Shown: positions 1 through 21,609 of the stretch, piece by piece
How positions within the stretch are numbered: position 1 is the first letter of the stretch
How the letters are laid out: each line of letters begins with the position of its first letter
Assembly (NCBI RefSeq): GCF_003752465.1
Contig: NZ_RKHJ01000001.1
Coordinates: 1,984,001-2,048,000 of the forward strand
Length of the DNA stretch: 64,000 nt
Origin: Agrococcus jenensis
GTDB taxonomy: Bacteria > Actinomycetota > Actinomycetes > Actinomycetales > Microbacteriaceae
Direction: 5' to 3'
The notes under the pieces: model-generated
Database searches by the model: none
What the model was told of the DNA's origin: nothing
Seen by the model: the letters and a program-made list of their open reading frames with translations, nothing else
Position numbers and translations under genes: made by a program

Positions 1-523
1 TTCGACCGGCTCGACTCGGACGGCTGCATGTCGACGAACGACACCGTGCTGCTGCTCGCGTCGGGCGCGTCCGGCTCGCGGCCCGACGAGGCGGCGCTCA
101 CCGCCGCCGTCACCGCGGTGTGCGACGACCTCGCGGCGCAGCTGCACGGCGACGCCGAGGGCGCCACCCACGACATCGCCATCGAGGTGCGCTCCGCCGC
201 GAGCGAGGAGGAGGCGGTCGTCGTCGCCCGCTCGGTCGCGCGGTCCAACCTGTTCAAGGCGGCGATCTTCGGCAACGACCCCAACTGGGGCCGCGTGCTC
301 GCCGCGATCGGCACGACCGATGCGTCCTTCGATCCCTACGCCGTCGACGTGCACTTCAACGGCGTGCGCGTCTGCCACGCGGGCGAGCCCGACCGGCCGC
401 GCGAGGAGGTCGACCTCTCGCCGCGCGCGACGCACATCCTCATCGAGCTGTTCGCGGGCGACGCGACCGCGACCGTGCGCACGAACGACCTCACGCACGA
501 CTACGTCCACGAGAACTCCGCAT

Positions 524-534
<11 letters not shown>
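1..534 (+). CDS. argJ: Glutamate N-acetyltransferase/amino-acid acetyltransferase ArgJ, C-terminal part (partial)
   Basis: ArgJ transfers the acetyl group from N-acetylornithine to glutamate in the cyclic arginine pathway. Only the last 177 codons are in the window and the frame is open at base 1, so the real start and the autocleavage threonine lie upstream. What is visible is the beta-chain end: the [17 protein letters not shown] block (about residues 80-96 of the fragment) and the closing [10 protein letters not shown]. The stop codon at 532-534 overlaps the start of argB, which suggests translational coupling in an arg operon. Family assignment is strong from the conserved GNDPNWGR block and the argB neighbour. 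Confidence 0.93.
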
Positions 535-3803
<3,269 letters not shown>

Positions 3804-3810
3804 TCCCCGG

Positions 3811-3816
3811 TAGGTT
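3811..3816 (+). promoter_or_regulatory. Candidate -10 element (TAGGTT) of leaderless tyrS
   Basis: TAGGTT lies 6 nt before the tyrS GTG. This TANNNT-to-start spacing recurs at many genes in the window and places the transcription start at or next to the start codon. No clear -35 is seen. Confidence 0.5.
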
Positions 3817-3822
3817 CGAACC

Positions 3823-5127
3823 GTGATCGATCCCGCGCCCATCCAGCTCGACCCCGCATTCGACAACGTGTGGGACGAGCTGCAGTACCGCGGCAGCGTG
3901 CACGTCTCGACCGATCCTGAGGCGCTGCGCACGCTGCTCGGCGGCGACCCGATCACCTTCTACTGCGGCTTCGACCCGACCGCGCCGAGCCTGCACCTCG
4001 GCAACCTCGCGCAGCTGATCGTGATGCGCCGGCTGCAGCTCGCTGGCCACCGGCCGCTCGCCCTCGTGGGTGGCTCGACCGGCCTCATCGGCGATCCGAA
4101 GCCGACGAGCGAGCGGCAGCTCAACACGCGGGAGACCGTCGCCGAGTGGGTGACCTACCTGCAGGCGCAGGTGCTGCGCTTCCTCTCGGACGAGGGGGAG
4201 AGCGCCGTGCGGCTCGTCAACAACCTCGACTGGACGGCGCCGCTGTCGACGGTCGACTTCCTCCGCGAGGTGGGCAAGCACTTCCGCGTCGGCACCATGC
4301 TCCGCAAGGACGCGGTCGCGGCGCGGATGGAGTCCGACGAGGGCATCTCCTACGCCGAGTTCAGCTATCAGGTGCTGCAGGGGATGGACTTCCTCGAGCT
4401 GCACCGGCGGTACGGCTGCCTGATGCAGACCGGCGGCAGCGACCAGTGGGGCAACCTGACCGCCGGCACGGAGCTGCTGCGGAAGGCCGAGGGCGTGCAT
4501 GCGCACGCGATCGGCACCCCGCTCATCACCGACGCCGAGGGCCGCAAGTTCGGCAAGAGCGAGGGCAACGCCGTCTGGCTCGACGCCAACCTGACGACGC
4601 CGTACGCGATGTACCAGTTCTGGCTCAACCAGGACGACGCGATCGTCGTGCAGCTGCTCAAGTCGTTCACGTTCCTGCCGCAGGAGCGGATCGAGCAGCT
4701 GGCGACCGCCACCGCCGAGGCGCCCTTCCGGCGCGAGGCGCAGCGGGTGCTCGCGATCGAGGCGACGTCGTTCATCCACGGCGCGGACGCGACGCAGCAG
4801 GCGATCGACGCATCGCAGGCGCTGTTCGGCAGCGGCGACCTCGCCGCCCTGGACCTCCCGACGCTCGCCGCCGCGGTCGGATCGCTCGACAAGCAGGCGA
4901 CCGCGACGCCGGATGCGCCGGTGCTGCAGCTGCTGCAGGAGACCGGTCTCGTCGACTCGCTCTCCGACGGCAGGCGCGCGATCGCCCAGGGCGGGGTGTC
5001 GGTGAACAACGAGCGGATCGACGACCCGGGCGCCACGCTCGACGGTCGGCTGCTGCACGGGCGCTTCGCCGTGCTGCGGCGCGGCAAGAAGACGCTCGCG
5101 GGCGTCGACGCCGCCCCCGCAGCCTGA
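3823..5127 (+). CDS. tyrS: Tyrosyl-tRNA synthetase TyrS
   Basis: Class I aminoacyl-tRNA synthetase charging tRNA-Tyr. The 434-residue protein has the HIGH-type motif as HLGN at 58-61 and the KMSKS-type loop as KFGKS at 242-246. A C-terminal S4 RNA-binding domain (roughly 366-425, with DGRRAIAQGGVSVNNERI) follows. Length and domain order match bacterial TyrRS. The GTG start at 3823 is supported by the TAGGTT hexamer 6 nt upstream, suggesting a leaderless message. A GC-rich hairpin follows the stop and the rrn leader begins within about 60 bp. tyrS upstream of this rRNA, tlyA and nadK region matches actinobacterial synteny. Confidence 0.96.
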   Translation: MIDPAPIQLDPAFDNVWDELQYRGSVHVSTDPEALRTLLGGDPITFYCGFDPTAPSLHLGNLAQLIVMRRLQLAGHRPLALVGGSTGLIGDPKPTSERQLNTRETVAEWVTYLQAQVLRFLSDEGESAVRLVNNLDWTAPLSTVDFLREVGKHFRVGTMLRKDAVAARMESDEGISYAEFSYQVLQGMDFLELHRRYGCLMQTGGSDQWGNLTAGTELLRKAEGVHAHAIGTPLITDAEGRKFGKSEGNAVWLDANLTTPYAMYQFWLNQDDAIVVQLLKSFTFLPQERIEQLATATAEAPFRREAQRVLAIEATSFIHGADATQQAIDASQALFGSGDLAALDLPTLAAAVGSLDKQATATPDAPVLQLLQETGLVDSLSDGRRAIAQGGVSVNNERIDDPGATLDGRLLHGRFAVLRRGKKTLAGVDAAPAA

Positions 5128-5130
5128 GTC

Positions 5131-5149
5131 CCCGGGCGACACGCCCGGG
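5131..5149 (+). terminator. Hairpin after tyrS
   Basis: CCCGGGCG (5131-5138), loop ACA, CGCCCGGG (5142-5149): a perfect 8-bp stem right after the tyrS stop, without a U tract. A related, imperfect hairpin follows the HAD gene at 14171-14183 at the same offset from rrn copy B. Confidence 0.5.
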
Positions 5150-5652
5150 ATGTGCGTGGTTTGCGGGGTGGGGGTGTGGCCCGTGTAACGTAATCCCTCG
5201 TCACCCCAAAGACGCAGAGCCGGACTGGCCAGCGGATCAAGAGGGACCACCTCCTCGCCGATAGGCGCCACGCTGTAGCGTGTCGCGTCTGGTGCGAGTA
5301 CGGTGACAGATCACTTCAATGTTGACAGTGCGGAGCGCTCGGCGCGACGGACGGCTGCCTGGTGCGGTCGGCTGGCGCGGGTTCGGTTCTGCACCGCGTG
5401 TCGATTTGACACGGGCTGAGAAGTGGTTACGATAGAGAAGTTGCCCCGGCACGGATCCAGAGATGGTGAGGTACGGGAGCGTCTGATCCTTGAGAACTCA
5501 ACAGCGTGCACAATGTCAAATGCCAAAATATTAACTCGTCGTCCCTTCGGGGACAACGATTCCTTTGGATGAGACAGATTGTCAGTAGACAGTCTATTTT
5601 GTCAGCATCAAACTCGCTGCCGTCGGCTTGCCGGCGGTATGCAACTTTTCTT
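5150..5652 (+). promoter_or_regulatory. rrn operon A promoter and leader region
   Basis: This stretch of about 500 bp has no credible gene. The best promoter is TTGACA at 5406-5411, 16 nt, TACGAT at 5428-5433. A possible second, upstream promoter is TTGCGG at 5161-5166, 19 nt, TAACGT at 5186-5191; its hexamer positions and spacing are kept in copy B although the surrounding bases differ. The transcript leader holds TTGAGAACTCAACAGCGTGC at 5490-5509, resembling the boxA-type antitermination block found before actinobacterial 16S genes. A small hairpin around 5621-5638 is followed by the 16S start. From 5182 onwards the sequence is repeated in copy B. Confidence 0.75.
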
Positions 5653-10691
<5,039 letters not shown>

Positions 10692-10708
10692 CACCTACAT
10701 GAGCTTGC

Positions 10709-10722
10709 TGCTCGCGTCCACT
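10709..10722 (+). other. Right arm of 23S precursor processing stem, copy A
   Basis: TGCTCGCGTCCACT is the exact reverse complement of 7465-7478 (AGTGGACGCGAGCA), bracketing 23S. This is the expected double-stranded substrate for RNase III-type maturation. The same pair occurs in copy B at 16502-16515 and 19746-19759. Confidence 0.75.
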
Positions 10723-10817
10723 TTGTGGTTCCCGATAGACGGTCGGGAACTGCAGCCCTCCACCCCGTGTCCCATCGACACCGTGTGGAGAGCTGTGCAG
10801 ACTGAAACATCGATAGT

Positions 10818-10936
10818 GTTTCGGCGGCCATAGCGAGAGGGAAACGCCCGGTCACATTCCGAACCCGGAAGCTAAGGCTCTCAGCGCCGATGGTACTGCA
10901 GGGGGGACCCTGTGGGAGAGTAGGACACCGCCGGAC
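10818..10936 (+). rRNA. rrf: 5S ribosomal RNA, copy A
   Basis: About 119 nt, beginning GTTTCGGCGGCCATAGCGAG and ending near GTAGGACACCGCCGGAC. It has the conserved CCGAACCCGGAAGCTAAG and the complementary ends (GGCGG with CCGCC). It lies 126 bp after 23S. Confidence 0.95.
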
Positions 10937-10945
10937 TTACCTTGG

Positions 10946-10980
10946 AAAGGGGCCCCAGAACGATCTGGGGCCCCTTTTTT
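10946..10980 (+). terminator. Rho-independent terminator of rrn A
   Basis: A perfect 14-bp stem (10946-10959 with 10964-10977), loop ACGA and a run of six T at 10975-10980. Strong intrinsic terminator directly after 5S. Confidence 0.93.
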
Positions 10981-11012
10981 CATTTGTACGACCCTGATGG
11001 GAGCATGGTGCC

Positions 11013-13127
11013 ATGAACGACCAGGCAGATCGCAGCTCCGATCGGAACGACGACCGACGTCGCCCCTCGGGCGACCGGCGTCCGCAGCGCGATGGAGATC
11101 GCCGTCCGCCGCGCGACGGTGACCGTCGGCCGCAGCGCGATGGTGACCGCCGCCCGCCGCAGGGCGATCGCAAGCCGTTCCGCTCGAGCGACACCGGCTA
11201 CCGCGCCGGCGGGGACAGCCGTCCGCAGCGAGACGGCGACCGACGTCCGCCGCAGCGTGACGGAGAGCGTCGCTTCGGCGACCGCGACTCGCGACCGCCC
11301 CGCGATGGCGATCGTCGTCCGCCGCGCGATGGCGACCGTCGTCCGCCGCGCGATGGCGACCGCCGGCCGCCGCAGCGCGATGGTGAGCGTCGCTTCGGAG
11401 ACCGCGATGCCCGTCCCCAGCGCGATGGAGACCGTCGCTTCGGCAATCGTGACTCGCGTCCGCAGCGCGACGGTGACCGGCGTCCTCCCCGTGATGGGGA
11501 CCGTCGTCCGCCGCGCGACGGTGACCGCCGGCCTCCGCAGCGCGACGGCCAGCGCACCTTCGGCGACCGCGACTCCCGTCCGCAGCGCGATGGAGACCGT
11601 CGCTTCGGCGACCGTGACTCGCGTCCGCAGCGCGATGGCGACCGTCGCTTCGGCGACCGCGACTCCCGTCCGCAGCGCGATGGAGACCGTCGCTTCGGCG
11701 ATCGTGACTCGCGTCCGCAGCGCGACGGTGACCGGCGTCCTCCTCGTGATGGGGACCGTCGTCCGCCCCAGCGCGACGGCCAGCGGAGCTTCGGCGCCCG
11801 CGACTCCCGTCCGCAGCCCGAGCGCAAGCCGCTGCGTCCCGGTGACACCGGCTACCGCGCCGATGGCTCCGACGGCCGGCTGGAGCGCGAGGCCGATCGG
11901 CGCCCGCCGCAGCGCGAGGGCCAGGGCTACGGCCGCGACGACCAGCGTCGACGCGACACGCAGCGCGAGCGCAACCAGGGTCCGCAGCGCGATGCCGCGC
12001 GCCCGGGCCGCGACTTCGAGCACCGAGGCGACGGCTCCGGCGAGAGCTTCAAGCAGGTGCGCGACGACGAGTTCGTGCCGCCGATCCTCCCCGACGACGT
12101 CGTCGCCGAGGACCTCGACATCGGCGCACGAGCGCAGCTGAAGACCCTGACGAAGGACAACGCGGAGTTCGTCGCGAAGCACATGGCCATGGCGTCGCGC
12201 TTCATCGACGACGACCCGCAGCTCGCGCACCAGCATGCGCTGGCGGCGGCGCGCCGCGCCGGTCGCATCGGCGTCGTGCGCGAGACGCTCGCGATCACCG
12301 CGTACCAGCTGGGTGACTTCGCGCTCGCGCTGCGCGAGCTGCGCACGTACCGGCGCATCACCGGCCGCGACGACCAGCTGCCGCTCATGGCGGACTGCGA
12401 GCGCGGGATGGGACGACCCGAGAAGGCGCTCGAGCTCGCTCGGTCGGTCGAGGCGGAGTCGCTCGACACCAACGTGCGGGTCGAGCTCGCGATCGTGAAG
12501 TCCGGCGCGCGACTCGACCTCGGGCAGGGCGAGGCGGCGCTCGAGGAGCTGCGCATCCCCGAGCTGCGCAAGGACAAGGCGTTCGAGTACAGCCCGGCGC
12601 TGTTCGCCAGCTACGGCGGTGTGCTCGAGGAGCTCGGTCGCGATGACGAAGCTGCGGAGTGGTTCGAGCTCGCGGATCGCGCGATCGATGCGCTTGAAGC
12701 GGCGCTCGCACCCGGTGAGCTCGAGGCGGTCTCGATCATCTCGGAGCGCGTCGATTCGGCGGAGGAGCCGGTTGATGACGCTGATGACGCTGATGACGCT
12801 GATGAGGCGGATGACGCGGATGACGCTGATGACGCTGATGAGGCGGATGACGCGGATGACGCTGATGAGGCGGATGACGCGGATGACGCGGATGACGCTG
12901 ATGACGCTGATGAGGCGGATGACGCGGATGACGCTGATGACGCGGATGACGCGGATGACGCGGATGAGGCTGACGACGCTGATGAGCCCGAGCCGGCTGC
13001 TGAGCCCGAGCCGGCCGTCGACGACGCTCCGCCCGCGGAGGCTCCGGCGCCGCACGGCGACGCGCTCTTCGGCGACGCGCTCTTCGGCGACGAGCTGACC
13101 GACGAGCGGCGGGACGACGAGCGCTGA
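11013..13127 (+). CDS. Repeat-rich polyampholyte protein with TPR-like middle (Rv1691-position homologue)
   Basis: A 704-residue protein in three parts. Residues of about 8-280 are Arg/Asp/Pro repeats of the type RDGDRRPP and QRDGERRFGDRDSRP. Residues of about 350-580 form a helical, TPR-like region (for example ALAAARRAGRIGVVRETLAI and the ELGRDDEAAEWFELADRAID block). Residues of about 587-659 are almost pure Asp/Ala/Glu, in repeats of DDADDADEA. No signal peptide is seen. The ATG at 11013 follows GGGAG at 10999-11003, only 33 bp after the rrn A terminator. A TPR protein at this place, before the HAD phosphatase and tlyA, matches M. tuberculosis Rv1691. Function is unknown; the charged repeats could bind RNA or phase-separate, which is inference only. 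Stop overlaps the HAD start (TGATG). Confidence 0.8.
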   Translation: MNDQADRSSDRNDDRRRPSGDRRPQRDGDRRPPRDGDRRPQRDGDRRPPQGDRKPFRSSDTGYRAGGDSRPQRDGDRRPPQRDGERRFGDRDSRPPRDGDRRPPRDGDRRPPRDGDRRPPQRDGERRFGDRDARPQRDGDRRFGNRDSRPQRDGDRRPPRDGDRRPPRDGDRRPPQRDGQRTFGDRDSRPQRDGDRRFGDRDSRPQRDGDRRFGDRDSRPQRDGDRRFGDRDSRPQRDGDRRPPRDGDRRPPQRDGQRSFGARDSRPQPERKPLRPGDTGYRADGSDGRLEREADRRPPQREGQGYGRDDQRRRDTQRERNQGPQRDAARPGRDFEHRGDGSGESFKQVRDDEFVPPILPDDVVAEDLDIGARAQLKTLTKDNAEFVAKHMAMASRFIDDDPQLAHQHALAAARRAGRIGVVRETLAITAYQLGDFALALRELRTYRRITGRDDQLPLMADCERGMGRPEKALELARSVEAESLDTNVRVELAIVKSGARLDLGQGEAALEELRIPELRKDKAFEYSPALFASYGGVLEELGRDDEAAEWFELADRAIDALEAALAPGELEAVSIISERVDSAEEPVDDADDADDADEADDADDADDADEADDADDADEADDADDADDADDADEADDADDADDADDADDADEADDADEPEPAAEPEPAVDDAPPAEAPAPHGDALFGDALFGDELTDERRDDER
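11040..11850 (+). repeat. In-gene repeat array coding Arg/Asp/Pro repeats
   Basis: Imperfect tandem units of about 24-48 bp such as CGCGATGGCGACCGTCGTCC, recurring more than 20 times, all in phase with the gene and coding the RDGDRR repeats. Confidence 0.85.
12772..12986 (+). repeat. In-gene 9-bp repeat array coding Asp/Ala/Glu
   Basis: About 24 units of GATGACGCN/GATGAGGCN, nearly uninterrupted, in phase with the gene. Slippage would change the acidic tail length in steps of three residues. Confidence 0.88.
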
Positions 13128-14158
13128 TGGCGCTCTTCCGCAAGAGTGCCGCGGCGACCCCGCTCGACGGCATCGACTGCCTGTACATCGATCTCGACGG
13201 CGTCGTCTACCAGGGCGCGGCCGCGATCCCGCACGCCGTCGACAGCATCCGAGCGACGGGGCTGCCCACCGCGTACCTGACGAACAACGCGTCCCGCACC
13301 GACGCCGACGTCGCCGAGCACCTGTCGTCCTTCGGCCTCGAGGTGCGACCCGACCAGGTCGTGACGAGCCCGCAGGCCGCGATGCGGCTGCTCGCCCCGC
13401 ACCTCGAGCCGGGCGATCCCGTGCTCGTCGTCGGGGGAGCGGGCATCGTCGTCGAGATCGAGTCGCGCGGGTGGCGGGTCGTGCGCGCTGCCGCTGATCG
13501 GCCGAAGGCTGTCGTGCAGGGCTTCCACCCCGAGGTCGGCTGGAAGGATCTCGCCGAGGCGGCGTTCGCGCTGCAGCGGAAGCCCGAGGACGGCGGCATC
13601 CCCTGGATCGCGACGAACGGGGACTGGACGATCCCCGTCGCCGGCGGCATCGCGCCGGGCAACGGCACCCTGGTCTCCGCGGTGCACACCGCGGTCGGCC
13701 GGCTCGCGGAGTTCGCAGGCAAGCCCGAGACGCCGATGTTCGAGCTCGCGACCGATCGCTTCGGCGCCAAGGCGCCGGCGATGATCGGCGATCGCCTCGA
13801 CACCGACATCCTCGGCGCCCGCCGCACCGGCATCCGCTCGATCCTCGTGCTGACCGGCATCGACCGCGGCGCGAGCCTCATCGGTGCGGATGCGTCGATG
13901 CGGCCCGACCACGTGATCGAGGACCTGCGCGGACTGACCGCGCCGATCCTGCCGCTGCGCGAGACCCTCGAGACATCGACGGGCGACGTCTACTTCGAGG
14001 TGGGGACCGCCGCGGTGCGCCGCTCCGGCATCGACATCTCGCTCGTGCGCGCCGGCGAGCGTCCGGTCGACACGATCCGCGCTGCGTGCGCGGCGGTCTG
14101 GTCGGCCGACCGCCCGGTCCTCGGGCTCCGCGTCGCGCCGGAGCTGCTCGCGCTCTGA
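13127..14158 (+). CDS. HAD-IIA family phosphatase (NagD-like)
   Basis: A 343-residue hydrolase of the haloacid dehalogenase superfamily, subclass IIA. It shows motif I IDLDGVVYQG at 21-30 (nucleophile Asp22, acid/base Asp24), motif II LTNNASRT at 51-58, and a C-terminal MIGDRLDTDILGARR holding the Mg-binding aspartates. The IIA cap lies between motifs II and III. The likely role is dephosphorylation of a small metabolite (NagD-, 4-nitrophenylphosphatase- or phosphoglycolate phosphatase-like); the substrate cannot be read from sequence. It overlaps the upstream polyampholyte gene by one base. The pair is isolated between the two rrn operons, as in Rv1691-Rv1692 synteny. The last about 55 residues extend beyond the core fold. 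Confidence 0.88.
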   Translation: MALFRKSAAATPLDGIDCLYIDLDGVVYQGAAAIPHAVDSIRATGLPTAYLTNNASRTDADVAEHLSSFGLEVRPDQVVTSPQAAMRLLAPHLEPGDPVLVVGGAGIVVEIESRGWRVVRAAADRPKAVVQGFHPEVGWKDLAEAAFALQRKPEDGGIPWIATNGDWTIPVAGGIAPGNGTLVSAVHTAVGRLAEFAGKPETPMFELATDRFGAKAPAMIGDRLDTDILGARRTGIRSILVLTGIDRGASLIGADASMRPDHVIEDLRGLTAPILPLRETLETSTGDVYFEVGTAAVRRSGIDISLVRAGERPVDTIRAACAAVWSADRPVLGLRVAPELLAL

Positions 14159-14689
14159 GGCGGGAGTCCGGGGCGACACGCCCGGGATGCGGCTGGTTTG
14201 GCGCGTGGGGGCTGGGCGCGTGTAACGTAATCCCTCGTCACCCCAAAGACGCAGAGCCGGACTGGCCAGCGGATCAAGAGGGACCACCTCCTCGCCGATA
14301 GGCGCCACGCTGTAGCGTGTCGCGTCTGGTGCGAGTACGGTGACAGATCACTTCAATGTTGACAGTGCGGAGCGCTCGGCGCGACGGACGGCTGCCTGGT
14401 GCGGTCGGCTGGCGCGGGTTCGGTTCTGCACCGCGTGTCGATTTGACACGGGCTGAGAAGTGGTTACGATAGAGAAGTTGCCCCGGCACGGATCCAGAGA
14501 TGGTGAGGTACGGGAGCGTCTGATCCTTGAGAACTCAACAGCGTGCACAATGTCAAATGCCAAAATATTAACTCGTCGTCCCTTCGGGGACAACGATTCC
14601 TTTGGATGAGACAGATTGTCAGTAGACAGTCTATTTTGTCAGCATCAAACTCGCTGCCGTCGGCTTGCCGGCGGTATGCAACTTTTCTT
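14159..14689 (+). promoter_or_regulatory. rrn operon B promoter and leader region
   Basis: No gene is seen in this 531-bp stretch. From 14219 it is identical to the copy A leader at +9037: TTGACA 14443-14448, 16 nt, TACGAT 14465-14470, and the boxA-like block 14527-14546. Upstream of 14219 similarity to copy A is patchy, but a hairpin core (14171-14183) and the pair TTGGCG (14198-14203), 19 nt, TAACGT (14223-14228) are retained, suggesting a second promoter. Confidence 0.75.
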
Positions 14690-19728
<5,039 letters not shown>

Positions 19729-19854
19729 CACCTACATGAGCTTGCTGCTCGCGTCCACTTTGTGGTTCCCGATAGACGGTCGGGAACTGCAGCCCTCCAC
19801 CCCGTGTCCCATCGACACCGTGTGGAGAGCTGTGCAGACTGAAACATCGATAGT

Positions 19855-19973
19855 GTTTCGGCGGCCATAGCGAGAGGGAAACGCCCGGTCACATTCCGAA
19901 CCCGGAAGCTAAGGCTCTCAGCGCCGATGGTACTGCAGGGGGGACCCTGTGGGAGAGTAGGACACCGCCGGAC
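19855..19973 (+). rRNA. rrf: 5S ribosomal RNA, copy B
   Basis: Same sequence as copy A 5S at offset 9037, with complementary GGCGG/CCGCC ends and the conserved CCGAACCCGGAAGCTAAG. Confidence 0.95.
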
Positions 19974-19982
19974 TTACCTTGG

Positions 19983-20017
19983 AAAGGGGCCCCAGAACGA
20001 TCTGGGGCCCCTTTTTT
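19983..20017 (+). terminator. Rho-independent terminator of rrn B
   Basis: Identical to the rrn A terminator: 14-bp stem, ACGA loop, T run. The repeat ends 11 bp later at 20028. It separates rrn B from the convergent kinase gene ending at 20035. Confidence 0.93.
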
Positions 20018-20034
20018 CATTTGTACGAGCGTGC

Positions 20035-20733
20035 TCAGAGAGGCGGCGCCCAGAGCGCTCGCCACCGCGCGAGCCGCCTGGCGTCGCTGCGTGCGCCGTA
20101 GGCGTCCCAGAACGCCGGCTCGGCAGCGCCGAGTCCGTTCCATGCCAACGACCACGATGCGATGGCGAGGTCGGACCAACGGTCCCCGATGCCCGCGTCA
20201 CCCAGGTCGACGAGTCCTGCGAAGGCACCTCCGGCGACGAGCGTGTTCGGTGCGCAGGGGTCGCCGTGACAGACCACCGGGTCGTCGATCCGCTGCGACG
20301 CGGCCCAGGACGGCGCGGGGAAGGGGCAGTCGGCGGCGGGCAGCGCGTGCAGCCGCCGCAGGCCCTCGCCGAGCGCCGCTGCTGCGCGCTCCGGATGCTG
20401 CAGCGACGTCTCGGTCACGATGGACACCCCGTGGATCGCCTCGGCGATGAGGACATCACCGGTCGGGTCCCTCAGCAGCCCGACGACGACAGGCACCCGC
20501 ATGCCTGCCCGCGCGAGCCAACGCATGCGCTGCGCCTCGCCGGCGAGCGAGGCCGGGCTGTCGGCGGGATCCCACTTCGCGAAGAGCGTTCCGCTCGGCC
20601 GCTCGATGCGCGCCGTCATGCCGCCGAGCTCGTTCTGCCAGACGAGCGTCACTGCGTCGTCGCCGGCGATGCGCACGATGGCCGTCGGCACCGGCGTTCC
20701 CGCTGGCGGGAGACCGGCGGCTGCTGCGGGCAC
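20035..20733 (-). CDS. APH(3')-like aminoglycoside phosphotransferase family kinase, internally shortened
   Basis: 232 residues of the aminoglycoside 3'-phosphotransferase family. The catalytic loop VVCHGDPCAPNTL has Asp158 and Asn163. The metal/hinge block GLVDLGDAGIGDRWSDLAIA has Asp176 and Asp184. The C-terminus aligns with the RLARWRALW-type end of APH(3') enzymes. In APH(3') proteins a helical segment of roughly 40-50 residues, with acidic drug-binding residues, lies between the CPF motif and the HGD loop. Here CPF (136-138) is only 17 residues before HGD (156-158), so that segment is missing. Activity on aminoglycosides is therefore doubtful. The GTG start at 20733 is supported by TAGCGT 6 nt upstream (leaderless). 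Convergent with rrn B. Confidence 0.8.
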   Translation of the reverse strand: MPAAAAGLPPAGTPVPTAIVRIAGDDAVTLVWQNELGGMTARIERPSGTLFAKWDPADSPASLAGEAQRMRWLARAGMRVPVVVGLLRDPTGDVLIAEAIHGVSIVTETSLQHPERAAAALGEGLRRLHALPAADCPFPAPSWAASQRIDDPVVCHGDPCAPNTLVAGGAFAGLVDLGDAGIGDRWSDLAIASWSLAWNGLGAAEPAFWDAYGARSDARRLARWRALWAPPL

Positions 20734-20739
20734 GACCCG

Positions 20740-20745
20740 ACGCTA
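20740..20745 (-). promoter_or_regulatory. Candidate -10 (TAGCGT) of the APH-like gene
   Basis: On the minus strand TAGCGT lies 6 nt before the GTG at 20733, the same leaderless spacing as at tyrS and others. Confidence 0.45.
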
Positions 20746-20806
20746 CCCCCGGGTGACCAGCATGAGGCTCTGGCGGTTCCCAGGCCGCTGGAGTGGGATG
20801 GGGGCC

Positions 20807-21607
20807 ATGAGCAGGACGACCCCCTCCGAACGACCGCTCGGTGCCGTGCGGCGCCGACAGCGCGCGCTGTTCCGCCGTGACATCGCGCCGGGCGTGCACA
20901 TGCTGCAGCACGCCTCCGCCAACGCGTACCTGATCGAGGACGGCGGTGCCATCACTCTCGTCGACGCGCTCTTCCCCTCCAGCCATCGGCACCTCGAGCG
21001 TGCGCTCGCGGCGATCGGCCGCAGCGCTGCCGATGTACGAGCACTCGTGCTGACGCACGCGCACTTCGATCACCTCGGGATGGCCGCTGGGCTCCGCGAC
21101 GCGGGCGTGCCGATCTGGCTCCACCCGGCGGACGCGCCGATCGCGGCGCATCCCTACAGCTACCGGCCCGCGCGGCCGAGGCTGCTCTACCCGCTGCGGT
21201 TCCCCGCGGCGCTGCCGATCCTCACCGCGATGGTGAACGTCGGCGCGCTCGGAGTCCAGGGCATCCGTGAGCACTCGGCGCTCGAGCACGGCACGACGCT
21301 CGACGTGCCCGGCGCGCCGCGCGTGCTCGCGACGCCGGGGCACACCGATGGGCACGTCGCCCTGCACCTGCCCGACCGCGATGCGGTCATCGTGGGCGAC
21401 GCCCTCGTCACCCTCGACCCCTACACGGCCAAGACGGGTCCGCGCGTCGTCGCGGCTGCGGCCACGAACGATCCGGAGCTCGCGCTCGCGTCGCTCGAGG
21501 TGCTGGAGCGCACGGGGGCGAACGCGGTGCTCCCCGGCCACGGTGACGCGTGGCTCGAGGGCATCGGCGGCGCGGTCGCGGCTGCGCGGGCAGCGGGGAT
21601 CGACTGA
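20807..21607 (+). CDS. MBL-fold metallo-hydrolase
   Basis: A 266-residue metallo-beta-lactamase-fold protein. The zinc-binding THAHFDH motif is at residues 83-89, an ATPGHTDGHVAL histidine block near 165-175, VGDAL with the bridging aspartate near 195, and a final GHG near 245. The glyoxalase II-like layout suggests a hydrolase of a thioester, lactone or similar ester; the substrate is not predictable. The ATG at 20807 is chosen because the conserved region starts soon after; an in-frame ATG at 20798 is possible. The N-terminus (RRRQRALFRRDIAPGVHML) is typical of actinobacterial MBL proteins. The epimerase-like gene follows after 2 nt, so the two are probably co-transcribed. Confidence 0.85.
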   Translation: MSRTTPSERPLGAVRRRQRALFRRDIAPGVHMLQHASANAYLIEDGGAITLVDALFPSSHRHLERALAAIGRSAADVRALVLTHAHFDHLGMAAGLRDAGVPIWLHPADAPIAAHPYSYRPARPRLLYPLRFPAALPILTAMVNVGALGVQGIREHSALEHGTTLDVPGAPRVLATPGHTDGHVALHLPDRDAVIVGDALVTLDPYTAKTGPRVVAAAATNDPELALASLEVLERTGANAVLPGHGDAWLEGIGGAVAAARAAGID

Positions 21608-21609
21608 CG

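Noticed and set aside
5322..5327. TTGACA as a further rrn promoter -35
   Set aside because: No acceptable -10 is seen 15-19 nt downstream, so it is not listed as a promoter.
11240..11800. Possible CRISPR-like array
   Set aside because: Repeats are contiguous and in coding phase, with no unique spacers and no cas genes.
11198..11848. Minus-strand frame resembling an SR-repeat protein (RRSPSRGG)
   Set aside because: Direct artefact of the antisense of RDGDRRPP codons; the plus strand has the ribosome binding site and the TPR-like continuation.
10980..13055. Very long minus-strand reading frame across the polyampholyte gene
   Set aside because: It is the mirror of the repeat arrays in a GC-rich gene; its translation is low-complexity VIRVIRL and ARRTTV strings, with no domain and no start signals.
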